Assembly: GCF_026745355.1 (NCBI RefSeq)
Contig: NC_079209.1
Coordinates: 18,886,987-18,950,986 of the forward strand
Source: Beta vulgaris subsp. vulgaris
Taxonomy: Eukaryota; Streptophyta; Magnoliopsida; Caryophyllales; Amaranthaceae
DNA: 64,000 bases
Direction of reading: 5' to 3'
Shown: positions 36,111 to 46,849 of the stretch, piece by piece
How the letters are laid out: every line of letters begins with the position of its first letter
How positions within the stretch are numbered: the stretch's first letter is position 1
Notes under the pieces: generated by a model
The model's database searches: none
What the model was told of the DNA's origin: nothing
Seen by the model: the letters and a program-made list of their open reading frames with translations, nothing else
Position numbers and translations under genes: made by a program

Positions 36111-37237
36111 CAATACATACTAGCCAACTTGTGATCTTTGTTCCTTTGAACAAGCTCTCCTTCCCTATTTTTCACAATTGTAATACCAGACTTTTTAGGG
36201 ATAACTTGCACTTGACTAACCCACTGACTATCACAAATAGGGTATATGATACCAGCATCTAAAAGTTTCACGACCTCTTTCATGACTACTTCTTTCATGT
36301 GTGGGTTCAACCTTCGTTGCATCTCTCTAGTAGGTTTAGCATTTTCTTCTAAAAAGATCCTATGCATACAAATAGAAGAAGTAATTCCTCTTAAATCTGC
36401 TACTGAACATCCTATAACCCTCGTATGCTCTGCTAAAACTTTAATTAGTGCAGATTCTTGCTTAGTAGACAATTCAAATGAAATTATAACTGGTAAAGTC
36501 TCATTAGACCCTAGATATGCATACTTAAGTGTAGATGAAAGTGGTTTTAACTCAAGTTTAGGGGGAGAAACTATAGATAATGGGGTTGGAGACGCAGAGT
36601 GGGGTGGTAAAGGCTCATTTCTAGACATCCTAGAAGAAGTTTCTAAAATGGAAGTGTGATCAAGAATAGAGCTCAATACCTCATAAACATTTCCCAGGTT
36701 ATATGTCCCAATGTTCTCATGTGCAATACTAGTTTCTAGATCATCTTTAGATATGAGTGCAGGTAAAGCCTCCTCAACTAAATCATCAATCAAATCAGCA
36801 AAGAAACATTTAGATTCATTTTCAAATGTAGGTTGAGAAGAAGCTCTAAAAATATTCAGTTTAATTCTCATATTTAAAACAGAGACCACCATCTCTCCAG
36901 AGCAACAATTTAAAGAAGCATCAGTAGTGGTTAAGAAATGACACCCATGAATTAAAGGAATATTTTTCGAAGGGTTACCTGATTCCATATCTAATACTAA
37001 GAAGTCTACAGGGAAGAAACATTTGTCAATTTTAACTAAAACATCATCAATCCTACCTCTAGGAACTCTAACAGACCTATCAGCTAAATGTAGGGTACAA
37101 TTAGAATGTTCTAGCTCACCTAAGCCTTGCTGCTCATACACTGAATAAGGGATGAGATTAACACTTGAACCTACATCTAATAGTGTTTTTTTTTTCAATT
37201 TTATGATCACCAATATGACAAGATATAGTCGGGACAC
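36110..37237 (-). pseudogene. Athila-like protease and RT N-terminus
   Basis: A long open stretch of 375 codons. Residues 17-32 hold the retropepsin motif LLDVGSSVNLIPYSVY (catalytic Asp in D-V-G-S), followed by LADRSVRVPRGRIDDVLVKI and FPVDFLVLDMES. Then comes a spacer and the RT start: NPHMKEVVMKEVVKLLDAGI and SQVQVIPKKSGITIVKNREG. Upstream and downstream frames are shifted, so this is the best-preserved piece of a dead polyprotein. Confidence 0.8.
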
Positions 37238-38135
37238 CAGAATCTTTAAATTTAGGAGTGTGGTTAAACTGCAAAATAGAGCTTACTAGTTCACTTAGGA
37301 CAGCTTTTTAAGAACAGGCAATACGCCTTCGATTTTCTTTTAAAAGTGCACATATCTTTAAGAAATTTAGCATAGGCAGGAATTTGTTTTATTGCATCCA
37401 AGAGAGGAATATTAATTTTAACTTGTTTGAAAGTCTCCAGAATATCTTCTTTTTACTTGTTCTTACCATAAGGTGAAGGTGCATCTAAAGCTTGAGGATA
37501 AGGAGCTCTAGGTTCATAACGAATAGAATGTGAAGATTTAGACACAGTAGGGAGAGTTGTCATTTCCTTTTTGAGTTTCATTTTCCTTGCTTTCCAACTC
37601 GTTAGATTTATTATGTTTTTTCTTTTCCTCTACTAAGTTATCTACCTCTCTGCCATTTTTGAGGGTCATGACAGCCTTAACTTGTTCATAATTATGGTTC
37701 TTAGGATTTTCAACCGAATTACTAGGTAACTTGCCATCGTCTCTTTTACTCATTGTATTAGCTTGTTAACCTATTTGTGTTTCAAGCTTAGCTATAGATT
37801 GATTTTGAGAATCAACTATATGCATCTTAGTTTCCAAAGCTTGAATAGAAGAAGTAATAATAGTACCGAATGTAGAAGTTATATTCCCCAATGAAGACAT
37901 GATTTCAGATATTCAAAATTAGGAGCAGGTTGTGCAGCAGCACACAAACAGGTAGATTAGGTGTGACATACCTTTGAGATTGAAAACCAGGAGGAATGTT
38001 ACTCACACCAAGTTGACTTACTTGATTAGCTCGTTGCCCTTGCTGTACCTCACTAGAATTTTGCTTCCAGGAGAACATCTGATGATTTCTCCAACCCAGA
38101 TTGTATGTATTTGAATATGGATTATTGTGCGGAGG

Positions 38136-39003
38136 CTAGCCTTGTGCCGCATTCACCTGTTCATGTGATACTTCAAAGTATATAGTAGGACAATTATGAG
38201 ACAAATGATTAGGATGTGCACATATTGAACATACATCATGAGAAATAGTGGGGTTCATATTAATGTTGTTAATAGCCATTAATTGATCAAACTTTTTTTT
38301 ACTGAGAACCTCTACTTTGCTTGACAAATTAGGAGAATGAGATATTTCATAAATACGTGAAGAATTAGCATGTTGTAAAGAATTATCATTCAAATGCTCA
38401 AAGATTTCCCATGCTTCATTAGGAGTTTTAATGAAAAAGGTATCACCACAAGAAGCATCTATCATTTGTTGAATTCGCTCATTTAGGGACTTCATGGTGT
38501 GGACAACTACGTAAAAGATCCCTAAATCTCTCCCAACATTCGTGGAATTGCTCACTAGGTAATTGAGAAAAAGTTGTAATTTCGCGTCTAATCTTAGTTA
38601 ATTTACCAATTGGGAAATATATCATTAGAAATTGAGTAACAAGATTTTGCCAATTAGTAATGTTTTCTTTTGTAGTCCACCAATGTTCCGCTTTATCTTT
38701 TAGTGAGGAAGGAAAAATTAAGAAATAAATTTCTTGGTTTGGCACATCAGGTTGATTAAAAGTTGAACATACCTCTAAAAACTCATCAATATGCTTATAT
38801 GAATTTTCAAATTCAAGACCATAAAAAGGAGGGAGCAATTGAATAGTCTGAGGTTTAATTTCAAATATCCTAGTTATAGTGGGCATTCGACTACCTACTG
38901 GAGAAGTGTACGTCCTAGGAGTGAAATACTCACTCAGTTTTCTAGGTTCTTGGTCACCCATTGAATTAGAATCAGTCTCAGTGTCAGAAGTAGAGTTATT
39001 CAC
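38136..39003 (-). pseudogene. Athila-like gag, frameshifted
   Basis: 38479-39003 begins MNNSTSDTETDSNSMGDQ and contains EHWWTTKENITNWQNLVTQF, the capsid core. A frameshift near 38500 passes to 38136-38555 with GDTFFIKTPNEAWEIFEHL and a CCHC zinc knuckle CSICAHPNHLSHNC (C-x2-C-x4-H-x4-C). Gag packages element RNA. The start is close to the leader behind the primer-binding site. Confidence 0.8.
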
Positions 39004-39316
39004 TTAATGTAAAGCCCTTAATTCTCTAAGTCTACGTTTAATTTCGGGATTATAAGGATTTAAATCAAAAGATAATGACCTACGACGTAACATTAACTAA
39101 AAACATAAAAACAAGCGCAAAATAGAAGTATAGAATGGAAAGAAAGCACATGATCTTTGAGATATGAATGCAACAACTTTTCTCCAACCTTCAATACTTG
39201 TAAAATGCGAAAGTACCTAAGAAACTAATAAAGAAAAGTAAATAATAAAAACAGAAAATTAAGATTATAATAAGAAATGAACTAGAAGACACTAAATTAA
39301 ATTAACCAAACACGGT

Positions 39317-39340
39317 TCCCCGACAATGGCGCCAAAAACT
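39317..39340 (-). promoter_or_regulatory. Primer-binding site of the Athila-like element
   Basis: Minus strand: TTTTTGGCGCCATTGTCGGG directly after the LTR end. TGGCGCC(A/G)TTG(T/C)CGGGG is the usual tRNA-Asp-type site of Athila/Tat elements. Confidence 0.8.
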
Positions 39341-40650
39341 TGATAGCGATTTCAAACAAGTTATAAAACCTTACTATTGCAAGTATACAAACTTGTCGTA
39401 TCCACAGGGAACAATTGAGTAATATTAAATCTAATGTCTACTAATTCTATCCTAAATAGTGATATGATGATTTGTTTGTAAATTAATTAAACTAATCTGA
39501 AATAAATAATAATTATATAAACTTGGCAATAAAAAGTGAATCGGAAAACCGACAATAATATGAAATCTAGGACAATCGAATCCACTACTACTAATATGAC
39601 TAACAGATAAATCGAAATGAGAATTAACAAGTTTATCAAGTACCCTAAACTACAAGTCGGAATACTTATAAAAATAGTATTGCGATTAATTAGGTGACAT
39701 AACTTATCTAACCAAAGCATAAATTATTCAACTTTTCAACGACAAATTATCAAACACCATTGCATAACATCACTTTGAACTACAAGAACAAAGTATGTAA
39801 ATTTGGTAACAATAAAACCAATAATCAATTCTACAAGAACAATCATCAACTTATATTGCAAACGATAACCAACCAAATAATAATCTCAATAGTTATATAA
39901 TTATAAACCAAATATCAATTCTCAATCACCATTAAACTATTAATTCGTACTAATAGGGTTTCATCTAAGTTCTAGAAAAATAAATTAGCTATTCATAATT
40001 GAGAGAACATCACCCAATTATTAGAAAACATGGTCGAATGTGTGCTTGAAGTTTCGAAGTGTGTAGCCAGTTCGTGCTCTCTGCTTCGTCCTATTGCTAC
40101 TGTGCTGCCGCCTCCAAGACCTCCTCCCCTCTCTTCTATTCCGTGGCTTTATTTTTATTTATATCCCTCACTGATGCCTTGACCCTCATGTTAGTCATGT
40201 ATGATGCGTGTCATCAACTCATCATCACTGGGGTTAATTTCGTCTCCTGCTTTCTTTATGTAGCGTGGGATCTCCTAAGCCCACAAGGCAATAAGGTTTT
40301 TCTCCTTTTGCTTTATTTTCTTTTATTCTCTCCATACTTCTTTACTCATGTGTCTTGCAGTATTGGGCTTTAGTCCAATTTTCGTCCCATGCTTTGGCTA
40401 AAATTTATATTAATTAGTTTAGCTCATTAATATATCAAAACTCGGAAATTATAACGTACCTATCACACATATGATATATTACTACTAGTAGATAACATAG
40501 TATATGTCAAACTAATAAATAATCCAACAAACATATTTTCTAAATAACATATGAAAACAATTAAAACCATAACTTATAATTTATAATACTAATAGAGAGC
40601 TAGTAAGATGGAATTAAAAGGTTATAATATATAATAATTCACACTTATCA
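39341..40650 (-). repeat. 5' LTR of the Athila-like element, about 1310 bp
   Basis: Begins TGATAG next to the primer site and ends ACACTTATCA, giving TGATA...TATCA termini. The ORF seen inside it (40059-40373, plus strand) lies within LTR sequence and shows no domain. Confidence 0.75.
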
Positions 40651-41137
40651 GTAAGCGAGGGAAAAGAGAGTTGCTCATTTGTGTGTAAAAAAAGGGTCCG
40701 GCTTTATTGGTTGAACAGAGACCTTGACTAAATGGCTCTAGTTACCCCAAAAATTGCAATCCTTGATTGTTAAATTCATTCAGTTTTTGGGCTAAATGGA
40801 GCCAATAGTTGACTTTATTTTTGTATATGAAAGCGAATAATGCTTCGTTTTTCAAACAATCGAAGCCTATTTGAAATAGCACTTGCCCTTTTTTTTCTCT
40901 AGTGAAAGATTATTTTGTTTCTCTAGTGAAAGATTATTTTGTAAGGAATCCTAAACTCACCAAGAGTATTGGGGGACAAGCTTAAAGAATGTGTTGTTGT
41001 AATTTTTATTGATTAGTTTTCGACTAAAGGAATACCAAAGCATGTCTTAACACTGTTTTATGGGTTAGCACTCAACTTTGCTGATGTATATGTTTTGTTT
41101 TCTCATTGTTGTGGCATGTGCCTTGTTGTGTTGTAAT
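40651..41137. other. Intergenic DNA between Athila-like LTR and Copia
   Basis: No gene recognised. A 24 bp tandem duplication (TTTCTCTAGTGAAAGATTAT...) lies at 40894-40941. Confidence 0.5.
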
Positions 41138-41142
41138 GTACT

Positions 41143-41275
41143 TATTAGAGTAACAGTATAGGTACAGGATAAAATGGTCTTTTACTAGTCATATATTTGT
41201 ATTGTAAACACTATATATATTGAATGACAGGGTTAACCTAATCAGGTTAACACAATTATTCTCCACACTTGTATA
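41143..41275 (+). repeat. 5' LTR of degenerate Copia
   Basis: Starts TATTAGAGTAACA and ends TTGTATA, where the 3' LTR keeps TTGTACA. Followed at once by the primer-binding site. Confidence 0.8.
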
Positions 41276-41470
41276 TGGTATCACAGTCTAGGGCTTTCTA
41301 AGATTATTTTTCCGTAATTTTTTTTTTCCTTCGATTGATTTTTCAACACGCTTCTGTCACACAAGCTGCCCTCGTGCAGCCACAGCCGGCACCGACCACC
41401 GGCGCCTCTTCGTCTGCGCCGGCGCGTGCCCACTCCTTCTCGCAGCCTTCTCACAGCCTTTTGCTGCTTC

Positions 41471-43150
41471 CACTAGGGGAAAAAACGGAAGAGCTGCGTT
41501 TTTCTTAAAACGCAGCCCTTAATAGTGAAGGGTTGCGGTTAGCCCAAAATCCGGAGCCCTTCGTAAACGAAGGGCTGTGGTTTTTTTAAAAACGCAACCC
41601 TTTTAGTGAAGGGTTGCGGTTAGCCCAAAAACCGCAGCCCTTCATCTTCGAAGGGCTGCGGTTTTTGGGCTAACGGCAACCCTTTACCCACCCGCGAAAA
41701 TATTATTTCAATGGGCATTTAAATATTTTGGAAGAAATTCAATGGGCGGGCTTTTAAAATATTCAGCACTCTTTATTAAACCCTCATTCTCTCTCTCCTC
41801 TCTCACACATCTCACAAATCTCTTCTCTCATGCAAATATATTCAAACCTCCACCACCACAAATCTTCACACCATCACCACAAATCCTCCTTCGTCTCTCG
41901 TCTCTGGGATTTCCTCGCGTCTCCTCCTACCGTCGCTCACACCACCACTCCCCCTCTTCTCTTGCCTCCTCTGCCGTCGCTCACACCACTTCGTCGGCAT
42001 TCACACAAATCGCTCCTCGTCCCACACCACCTCGCCAGCATTGTTTTTGTATTTGTTGGTTTTTGATGGTATTTTTCGTATTTTTTTGTCAATTTTAGGT
42101 TTTTTAGTTTTATGGAATTAATTTGAGATGGTTCGAGATTAATTTGAGATCCAGGGTTAGAGATTTACTCGGTTTTTTATCAAATTTGTTTTTCGAATTT
42201 TAGGCTTTTTTTATTTTATTTTGTGGAATTAATTTGATTTTATGTTGTTGATTCGTTTGAGAGAGATTTTGTGTATTAACAAAATTCTTATGTAGACCGG
42301 ATCCACCATGGGAATGGTAGTATCAAAGTTTTTTAAGCAGTGTGCGAAAACTCTAAACTACATCTGTGTTGAGAATATACCATGTTTATTAGTATTGGGG
42401 GTTAATTAGTTTTAGCAATTTAGTTTGACAAAGTCACATTTATTGTTGTTCTGGCATTGTTTTTTTTTTTTTTTTTTTATGTTTTTGTGTTAAGTTCTCT
42501 TAGCATTGTAATAGGCGGGTCCAACAATAACATGGGACTTGGTTGTGGGAGGTTGCGACTTGGAGTACAGCGCTGAGTTCATCCCAAATGCCCAGGATAG
42601 CTACAACCTCGCCGTGAGGAAACCGAGAAAACTCAGCCCCTCTGACGAAGCCATCCACAACTCGTTCTTGGCAAGAGAGGCGGGGAAAGTCGTGCTGTCA
42701 GTTGACAACACCACATAACTGAGGAGAAAGGTTGTTGGTTATCGCTATATTGTCCGCAAATCTTCACTAGTCTAGTTTGATCCCTTATGTAAAATAACCA
42801 AAGCATCCTAGGTCTTTTAGGTTTCGGCTCTTTTTTGTTTGTTTGAGGTTATTAAACTTATAGCTCTTCTTGCTTATATATTTTAACTAATGTTTTGTAT
42901 GCCTAAGCCTATGATTTTTTTTTGTTTTTCTGGGTCAAAAGGGTTGCGGTTATGGTCAAAATTGCAGCCCTTTGTACAAAGAAGGGTTGTGGTTTAGGCC
43001 CAAAACTGCAGCCCTTCCATATTGGAATAGTTGCGATTTTGGGCCTAAACTGCAGTCCTTCGTTGTGAAGGGCTGCTACGGAAAGGCTGCTGGCCAAAAA
43101 CACAACCGTTAGGGCTGTTTTGACCGCAACCCTTCCGCAGTCGTTCTTCA
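41471..43150 (+). mobile_element. CACTA-like element in the Copia leader, right end eroded
   Basis: Starts CACTAGGGGAAAAAACGG. Subterminal repeats GGGTTGCGGTT / AACCGCAGCCC occur at 41500-41690 on the left and 42940-43140 on the right. A CT-rich 5'UTR-like stretch follows at 41780-41830, then a long T-rich intron-like region, then a captured gene exon at 42515. The right tip around 43150 keeps only a weak match to the left terminal repeat, so the end is approximate. Confidence 0.65.
42515..42775 (+). pseudogene. Captured last exon of a GOLD-domain (SEC14/patellin-like) gene
   Basis: After a splice acceptor (GTAATAG at 42508-42514) the frame reads AGPTITWDLVVGGCDLEYSA, EFIPNAQDSYNLAVRKPRKL, SPSDEAIHNSFLAREAGKVV and LSVDNTT. 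This fits the C-terminal GOLD domain of plant SEC14/patellin-like phosphoinositide-transfer proteins. An in-frame TAA at 42716-42718 interrupts it; beyond it the same frame reads LRRKVVGYRYIVRKSSLV and stops at 42773-42775. Only this exon is recognisable. It lies between the subterminal repeats of a CACTA-like element, so it was probably captured by it. The family name is from memory of the motif pattern. Confidence 0.6.
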
Positions 43151-43462
43151 CACAGCCCCACTCGGCTGTTTCTCGAACCAAGTTCTTGGTTTTCCTTTTT
43201 CGGTTCTTAATGGGATGTAATCTCCCTTGTCGTCGAGCACACCACCGCGATTTTCGCCAGGCTTTCTGACGCCCTCTGTCGCGCCAACAACCACGGCTAT
43301 GCCGCCATTGCACAAATCCACGTCGGCGTATCTCTTTGCTCTACCGCATATTTCTTCCCTAATCTCAGTATTCTGGAAACGATCACTCTCTCTTCGCCTG
43401 AGGATTATTTATTGTGAAAAACTCAGATTACTTGTTTGCTTCTTTCACATCAACTGCTTGGT

Positions 43463-44160
43463 ATGGTTGAAGTTCCTCCTGCTGCTATTATTGATGATCG
43501 TGGTGTTTCAATTCCTAATGCTCCTTTTTATGAATATATGCGTGTTGATCAACAAATTAAATGTATTGGATTTTTGCCACGTTGTCTCATGATGTTTTTG
43601 TTGATGTGCATGATTTATCTACCTGAGTGGAAATTTGGAATCGTTTATAGACTAGTTTTATGCATGCTAGTATGGCTCGTTCTATGGAATTGAAAGGTCG
43701 TCCTACTCGTATCAAAAAAAGTGAATCTCAGTCTATGGATGGATATTTGCGTGGGATTAATAAGGTTATTGCAGATTCCTTGGCTGCTATTCAATGTCTT
43801 TTCTCTAATCAGGATTTAGTTCAGCATAAATTATTTGGTTTGGATCGTGATTCTGAGTATGATCATATTGTTACCACTCTGTTGCATTACCCTTTCCCTC
43901 TTAGTTTTGATGATTTGCGCCCTAAGTTGCTTCTTCATGAACAACGTCTCAAAAGTTCGAAGGATGCAGTTGATTCATCCTCTCATCTTGCCTTAATTAA
44001 CGTTGTCGTTCAGTCTTCTGGTTCTGGTTCCTCCTCCTCTACTCCTCGCAGCCTTGCTGCTCCTTTGCTACCCACCCAGCCCAAGCCCCATGGCTTGCCT
44101 CCCAGCCCTTCTTCCGCTACTGCCTGGCCCGCTCCCCATCCACCGAGCTACGTCGCATGA
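43463..44160 (+). pseudogene. Copia gag, frameshifted
   Basis: From ATG 43463 (MVEVPPAAIIDDRG) the frame reads copia-type gag, then shifts near 43600 into the frame open at 43660-44160: MARSMELKGRPTRIKKSESQ, DSLAAIQCLF and DLVQHKLFGLDRDSEYDHIV. The zinc knuckle and all of protease are missing; the frame ends in a Pro/Ser-rich tail. Confidence 0.75.
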
Positions 44161-44520
44161 CTTCTCTCGCGAGGAGTCTGCCTCGCCAGCTGGGTCTCCA
44201 ATGCCCGCTCGCTTACAGCTGCTAGGCGCGCATCTCCTTCCCCGCCCGCTGGCTCGCATAGCCTCACTCCAGCGACTCCTGGCGGGCACGCTGGCCCACC
44301 AGCGTCCGCTAGCCCCGCCTCGGCCCCCGAATCCCGCCCCACTAAGCGCAACGTTGAGCATTTCATTCCCACGTTTGACCCTCCCTCACCCTCTCGTCTT
44401 GTGTTCCACGACCAGCCCTTATCTATCTCTTCTTCTGTTGTTGTCAACCGTCATCCCATGGTCACCCATTTAAAGGATGGTGTCTCCAGGACTAAAGTCT
44501 TAATGAACTTAAACACTTAA

Positions 44521-46060
44521 AGTGTAGAGTCTGAACCTACTAATTTTAAACAAGCTTCTAAAGACTTACGTTGGCGTCAAGCTATGCTAGATGAATATAA
44601 GGCTTTAATTAATAATGACACATGGGAGTTGGTACCCCGCAACTATGATAAGAATTTACTTTGTTGTAAGTGGGTTTAACGGATTAATTACAATTCTGAT
44701 AGTTCTGTGGAGCAGTTCAAAGCCAGGCTTGTCGTTTTTGGAAATCACCAGCATGCAGGTATTGATTACTTTGAAACCTTTAGTCCTGTTGTTAAACCAA
44801 CTACTGTTTGCTAAATTCTTACTATTGTTGTTTCTTTCAAATGGTCTATTCGTCAATTAGATGTCAAAAATGCTTTTCTTCATGAAGAGGTTTATATATG
44901 CATCAACCTCCGGGTTTTATTCATCCATCAAAACCTACTCATATTTGTCGTCTCCGTAACTCCATTTATGGTTTGAAACAAGCTCCTAGAGCTTGCTTCT
45001 CTCGTTTAAGCAATTTCCTATTATCTATTGGTTTCAAGTCTAGCAGTTGTGACACTTCTATGTTCACTCTTAAGTTTCGTGGGCATCTTATCATTCTTCT
45101 CTTATACGTTGGTGATATTGTCCTTACTGGTAGTAGTCCTCCTCTTGTCATAAAGTTCATTTCTGTCCTTTCTTCTCAATTTGTTATGAAGGATTTAGGG
45201 GATCTTCATTACTTCTTAGGTGTTCAGGTTATGCGTACTCCCTCTGGTTTATTTTTGTCTCAAAACAAGTATGATTCTGATTTAGTCCGTAAATTCCATC
45301 TTCATATTGTTAAACCAGTTACTACTCATGTTGTCTCTAGAGTAACATTGTCTCTACTTGATGGAGAATTCTTGCTGATCCCACAAAGTATCGTAGTATG
45401 GTTGGTGCATCGCAGTACTTAACTATGACTCGTCTAGATACTGCTTATGCTGTTAATTTGGTGTCTCGGTTTATGCATGCTCCTCAAACTACTCACCTTC
45501 ATGTTGTGGAAAGAATTTTCAGATATCTGCAGGGCACATTGGATTTCGGCCTCTTCTTATATAGCAGCAGTTCTCCTACTGTTGTTATTGTCTACCTGAT
45601 GCAGATTGGGCAGGATGCCCTGACACGCGACGTTCTACTACTGGCTATGTTGTTTTCTGGGGAAGAATCTTATTTCCTGGCGTTCGAAAAAGCAACCTAC
45701 TCTCTCTAAATCCTCCACTGAAGCTGAATACAGGGTTGTTGCTTACACAGTTGCAAAAACCATTTGGCTCAAACAACTTCTTGCTGATATTGGCCATGTT
45801 CTTCGTCGTCCTGTGATTGTTTATTGTGATAATGTCTCTACACTTATCTCACTGCTAATCCAGTTCATCATGATCGTAACAAACATATTGATGTCGATTA
45901 TCATTTTGTTCGGAAAATGGTTGCCGAGGGAGGTCTTATTGTTCGACATGTTCCTAAATAGTCTCAGGTTGCTGATATTTCACTAAGGCCCTATCTACTG
46001 ACTTGTTTACTAAACATTGTACCAATCTATCTATTGTTTCACCCCGTAAAGATTGAGGTG
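44521..46060 (+). pseudogene. Copia reverse transcriptase and RNase H, inactivated
   Basis: Motifs in order: [72 protein letters not shown], then LLLYVGDIVLTG at the active site, where the YVDD motif is YVGD (45105-45116). MKDLGDLHYFLGVQVM follows. RNase H is split over frames (MTRLDTAYAVNLVSRFMHAP, then STEAEYR near 45716 and HIDVDYHFV near 45890). Several stops occur, for example near 44517, 44679 and 44811. Confidence 0.8.
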
Positions 46061-46063
46061 GTG

Positions 46064-46196
46064 TATTAGAGTAACATTATTTGTAAAAGGATAGAATGGT
46101 TTTTTACTAGTAATAGGTCTGCATTGTAAACACTATATATATTGAATGATAGGGTTAACCAATCAGGTTAACACAATTATTCTCCACACTTGTACA
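46064..46196 (+). repeat. 3' LTR of degenerate Copia
   Basis: Preceded by a purine tract GATTGAGGTGGTG. Starts TATTAGAGTAACA and ends TTGTACA, followed by GTACT. Confidence 0.8.
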
Positions 46197-46201
46197 GTAC
46201 T

Positions 46202-46634
46202 ATCTATTGTAGGTTCAAGATTTGAAGTTGTTTAAAGTTAACGGTTTCATAATGCTAGAAGGTTGATTGTGTGTCAATTTGTATTTCGAAGCGAAGTTGA
46301 TCAACATTGTAATGTTTAAATATTAATGTAACCGACTTTGTAATCATAATTTGTAACGGTAACTAATTTGAATTAGATTTGTATTTTTGATTTACACATA
46401 TTCTCTAATATAGTTCGGTGATTGTAATGGACATCATTAATCAGCTGGACCGAAATATTTGATTTCATTGAGCTTAATCCTTTGTAAGATGGTCCTGACG
46501 GACCACCTGTTACCATTACGTTTATATTTTATATGATATGTGAATTATGTACTTGTGTATTTCACTATTAATATTTTTCGAATGTGGAATTACAAGTTTT
46601 AAACAAGTAAAACATGTCTGAATCTAGCTTAGTG
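46202..46634 (-). other. Region 3' of the GDSL gene, probably containing its 3' UTR
   Basis: AT-rich, no ORF of note. It follows the GDSL stop codon on the minus strand. No unambiguous AATAAA-type signal could be chosen. Confidence 0.4.
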
Positions 46635-46849
46635 CTAACTTCTAATTAATTTACTGATACTCATAGGATGAACAAGTGATAATGGAAATGGAGTGTAAAA
46701 TGCCATTGTTGCTACTAGTTTATTTACAACTTCTGTTGGATGAAATCCGTCCATGAATGCATGCAAGTTTCTATTGGTACATGGTGGCGTCAGCGGCTCA
46801 CACTGGAAATCACTTCTTAATTTGCAGCAAGTAGAACGTGTAATAAAGC
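46635..46849 (-). CDS. GDSL gene exon 5 (residues 284-354) with the Asp-His pair
   Basis: Acceptor TTTTGCAG at 46850-46857. The split codon G|GC joins exon 4 in frame. Encodes CCKLRSDFQCEPLTPPC and FMDGFHPTEVVNKLVA, supplying catalytic Asp317 and His320, and ends SKLIRS at TAG 46637-46635. Many family members have Trp where Met316 stands. Confidence 0.92.

Larger units (their letters stand above)
35418..39340 (-). mobile_element. Athila/Tat-lineage Ty3-gypsy internal region, 3' half lost
   Basis: On the minus strand from the primer site at 39340 leftward: gag, zinc knuckle, protease, reverse transcriptase and the first half of RNase H, ending abruptly at about 35418 where chromovirus leader begins. 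Integrase and the 3' LTR are absent. The gag motif (DTFFIKTPNEAWEIFEHLND) and protease motif (LLDVGSSVNLIPYSVY) are characteristic of the Athila/Tat branch. Several frameshifts and stops make it inactive. Confidence 0.8.
41143..46196 (+). mobile_element. Degenerate Ty1-copia element with 133 bp LTRs
   Basis: LTRs at 41143-41275 and 46064-46196 are flanked by a perfect 5 bp target duplication GTACT (41138-41142, 46197-46201). The primer-binding site TGGTATCACAG starts at 41276, mutated from the initiator-Met form. The leader carries a CACTA-like element from 41471. Gag (about 43463-44160) is joined through a Pro/Ser/Ala-rich segment to RT and RNase H (44521-46040); protease and integrase are missing. 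The LTRs start with TA instead of TG in both copies. Confidence 0.85.

Noticed and set aside
40059..40373. 104-codon hydrophobic ORF with possible membrane segments
   Set aside because: It lies wholly inside the Athila-like LTR in antisense; T-rich DNA translates into hydrophobic residues by chance.
43999..44480. Overlapping Pro/Ala/Arg-rich ORFs on both strands
   Set aside because: Shadows of the GC-rich gag-RT linker of the degenerate Copia.
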